Shown: in pieces, positions 63,473 to 64,000 of the stretch
How positions within the stretch are numbered: position 1 is the first letter of the stretch
How the letters are laid out: the number at the start of each line of letters is the position of its first letter
Source of the DNA: Hyphomicrobiales bacterium
GTDB lineage: Bacteria > Pseudomonadota > Alphaproteobacteria > Rhizobiales > Rhizobiaceae
Length of the DNA stretch: 64,000 nt
NCBI GenBank assembly: GCA_900467685.1
Contig: UBQX01000024.1
Location: 1-64,000 of the forward strand
Direction of reading: 5' to 3'
Position numbers and translations under genes: made by a program
The notes under the pieces: generated by a model
The model's input: the letters and a program-made list of their open reading frames with translations, nothing else
Database searches by the model: none
Told to the model about the DNA's origin: nothing

Positions 63473-64000
63473 ATGACGCTATCGTTCCTGATGGGTGATA
63501 GTCACGCAATCCTGGCGGCCCTGAGCAAGTCTCAGGCCATCATCGAATTCACCCTTGAGGGCAGGATTCTGAGTGCGAACGAGAATTTCTGCCGAGCTCT
63601 GGGCTATGAGTTCAAGGAGATCGTCGGCCAGCACCATCGCATCTTCGTCGATCCGAGCGAAGCTTCGTCGCCAACCTATACGGAATTCTGGCGGAGCCTG
63701 GCTGCAGGCAAGTTCGATCAGCGGCAATACAAGCGCATCGGAAAAGGGGGGCGGGAGATCTGGATCGAAGCCTCCTACAATCCGGTTTTCCGGCGCGGCA
63801 AACCCTACAAGGTCGTGAAATTTGCGACCGACATCACCGGGAGCAAACTCAGGGCGGCAGAAGACGCAGGCATGATTGCCGCGTTGTCCAGGGTTCAGGC
63901 CGTCATCGAATTTTCGCCCAGCGGTGAAATCCTGACCGCCAACGAGAACTTCCTCGCCGCGCTCGGCTATTCGCTGGCGGAAATTCAGGGCAAGCACCAT
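63473..64000 (+). CDS. PAS-repeat sensor, probably methyl-accepting chemotaxis protein (truncated by window end)
   Basis: The first 176 residues are visible and the frame stays open at 64000. Two PAS domains in tandem share their start: AIIEFTLEGRILSANENFC and AVIEFSPSGEILTANENFL, each followed by ALGY...EI.G.HH. The repeat, the lack of a signal peptide and the RKGGREIWIEASYNPVF-like segment (KRIGKGGREIWIEASYNPVF) are typical of cytoplasmic rhizobial PAS-type chemoreceptors, with the signalling domain beyond the window. A PAS-only kinase is also possible. ATG 63473 follows AAGGA. Confidence 0.7.
   Translation, partial: MTLSFLMGDSHAILAALSKSQAIIEFTLEGRILSANENFCRALGYEFKEIVGQHHRIFVDPSEASSPTYTEFWRSLAAGKFDQRQYKRIGKGGREIWIEASYNPVFRRGKPYKVVKFATDITGSKLRAAEDAGMIAALSRVQAVIEFSPSGEILTANENFLAALGYSLAEIQGKHH

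Overview
The window is about 64 kb of GC-rich chromosome from an alphaproteobacterium, most likely a member of the Rhizobiaceae (Rhizobium/Agrobacterium relatives). Support for this includes the SufB-C-D-S-A cluster led by a second cysteine desulfurase, a fused SecDF, a malic enzyme fused to a phosphotransacetylase-like domain, several DUF1127 arginine-rich mini-proteins, DUF2865, DUF455 and DUF815 proteins, a double cold-shock-domain protein, and a LuxI/LuxR quorum-sensing pair. I see no rRNA operon, insertion sequence, prophage, CRISPR array or plasmid replication gene, so this is core chromosome with a few accessory islets.

Layout. 1-4.2 kb: a small membrane protein, tRNA-Leu, threonine deaminase, an ArsC-like reductase, and a MocR-type regulator divergent from a DUF1127 gene. 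4.2-8.3 kb: repeat hairpins, a cobalamin riboswitch controlling bluB (lower ligand of B12), a DUF2865 secreted protein, and luxR-luxI. 8.3-17.4 kb: malic enzyme, an LpxH-like phosphoesterase, GNAT, NUDIX, an RhlE-type helicase, an M23 envelope peptidase, DUF455 and peroxiredoxin. 17.4-25.9 kb: a giant AsmA-like protein, an inverted-repeat element, tyrS, anmK, a patatin-like lipase, a PIN/RHH toxin-antitoxin pair and an alpha/beta hydrolase. 26.1-33.1 kb: the iron-sulfur assembly operon, with an Irr-box-like palindrome in its promoter region.

33.3-41.5 kb: a PAS histidine kinase with its single-domain response regulator, YfdX, and gcvTHP behind a tandem glycine riboswitch. 42-45.5 kb: a glyoxalase-like protein, kdsA, a DUF2233 protein and a DUF815 ATPase. 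45.6-50.4 kb: yajC-secDF followed by bacterial homologues of the mitochondrial complex I assembly factors NDUFAF3 and NDUFAF6. 50.5-53.6 kb: trmFO, two tandem DUF1127 mini-genes with near-identical promoters, a three-hairpin array exposing CCUCCUCCC loops (cuckoo/CcsR-like small RNA), and tRNA-Leu. 53.7-64 kb: trigger factor, a secreted protein, two flavoproteins, duplicated tRNA-Glu, a peptidase M15 lipoprotein, gloA, a double cold-shock protein, DUF192, tRNA-Pro, a PAS-PAS-HTH regulator, and a PAS-repeat protein (probably a chemoreceptor) cut by the window end.

The regulatory RNAs are the most notable content: two recognisable riboswitches and, on the minus strand at 53.04-53.15 kb, a CCUCCUCCC hairpin array close to DUF1127 genes. 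That association is known from other alphaproteobacteria, but here the gene order differs. All function calls come from reading motifs; no database search was run.
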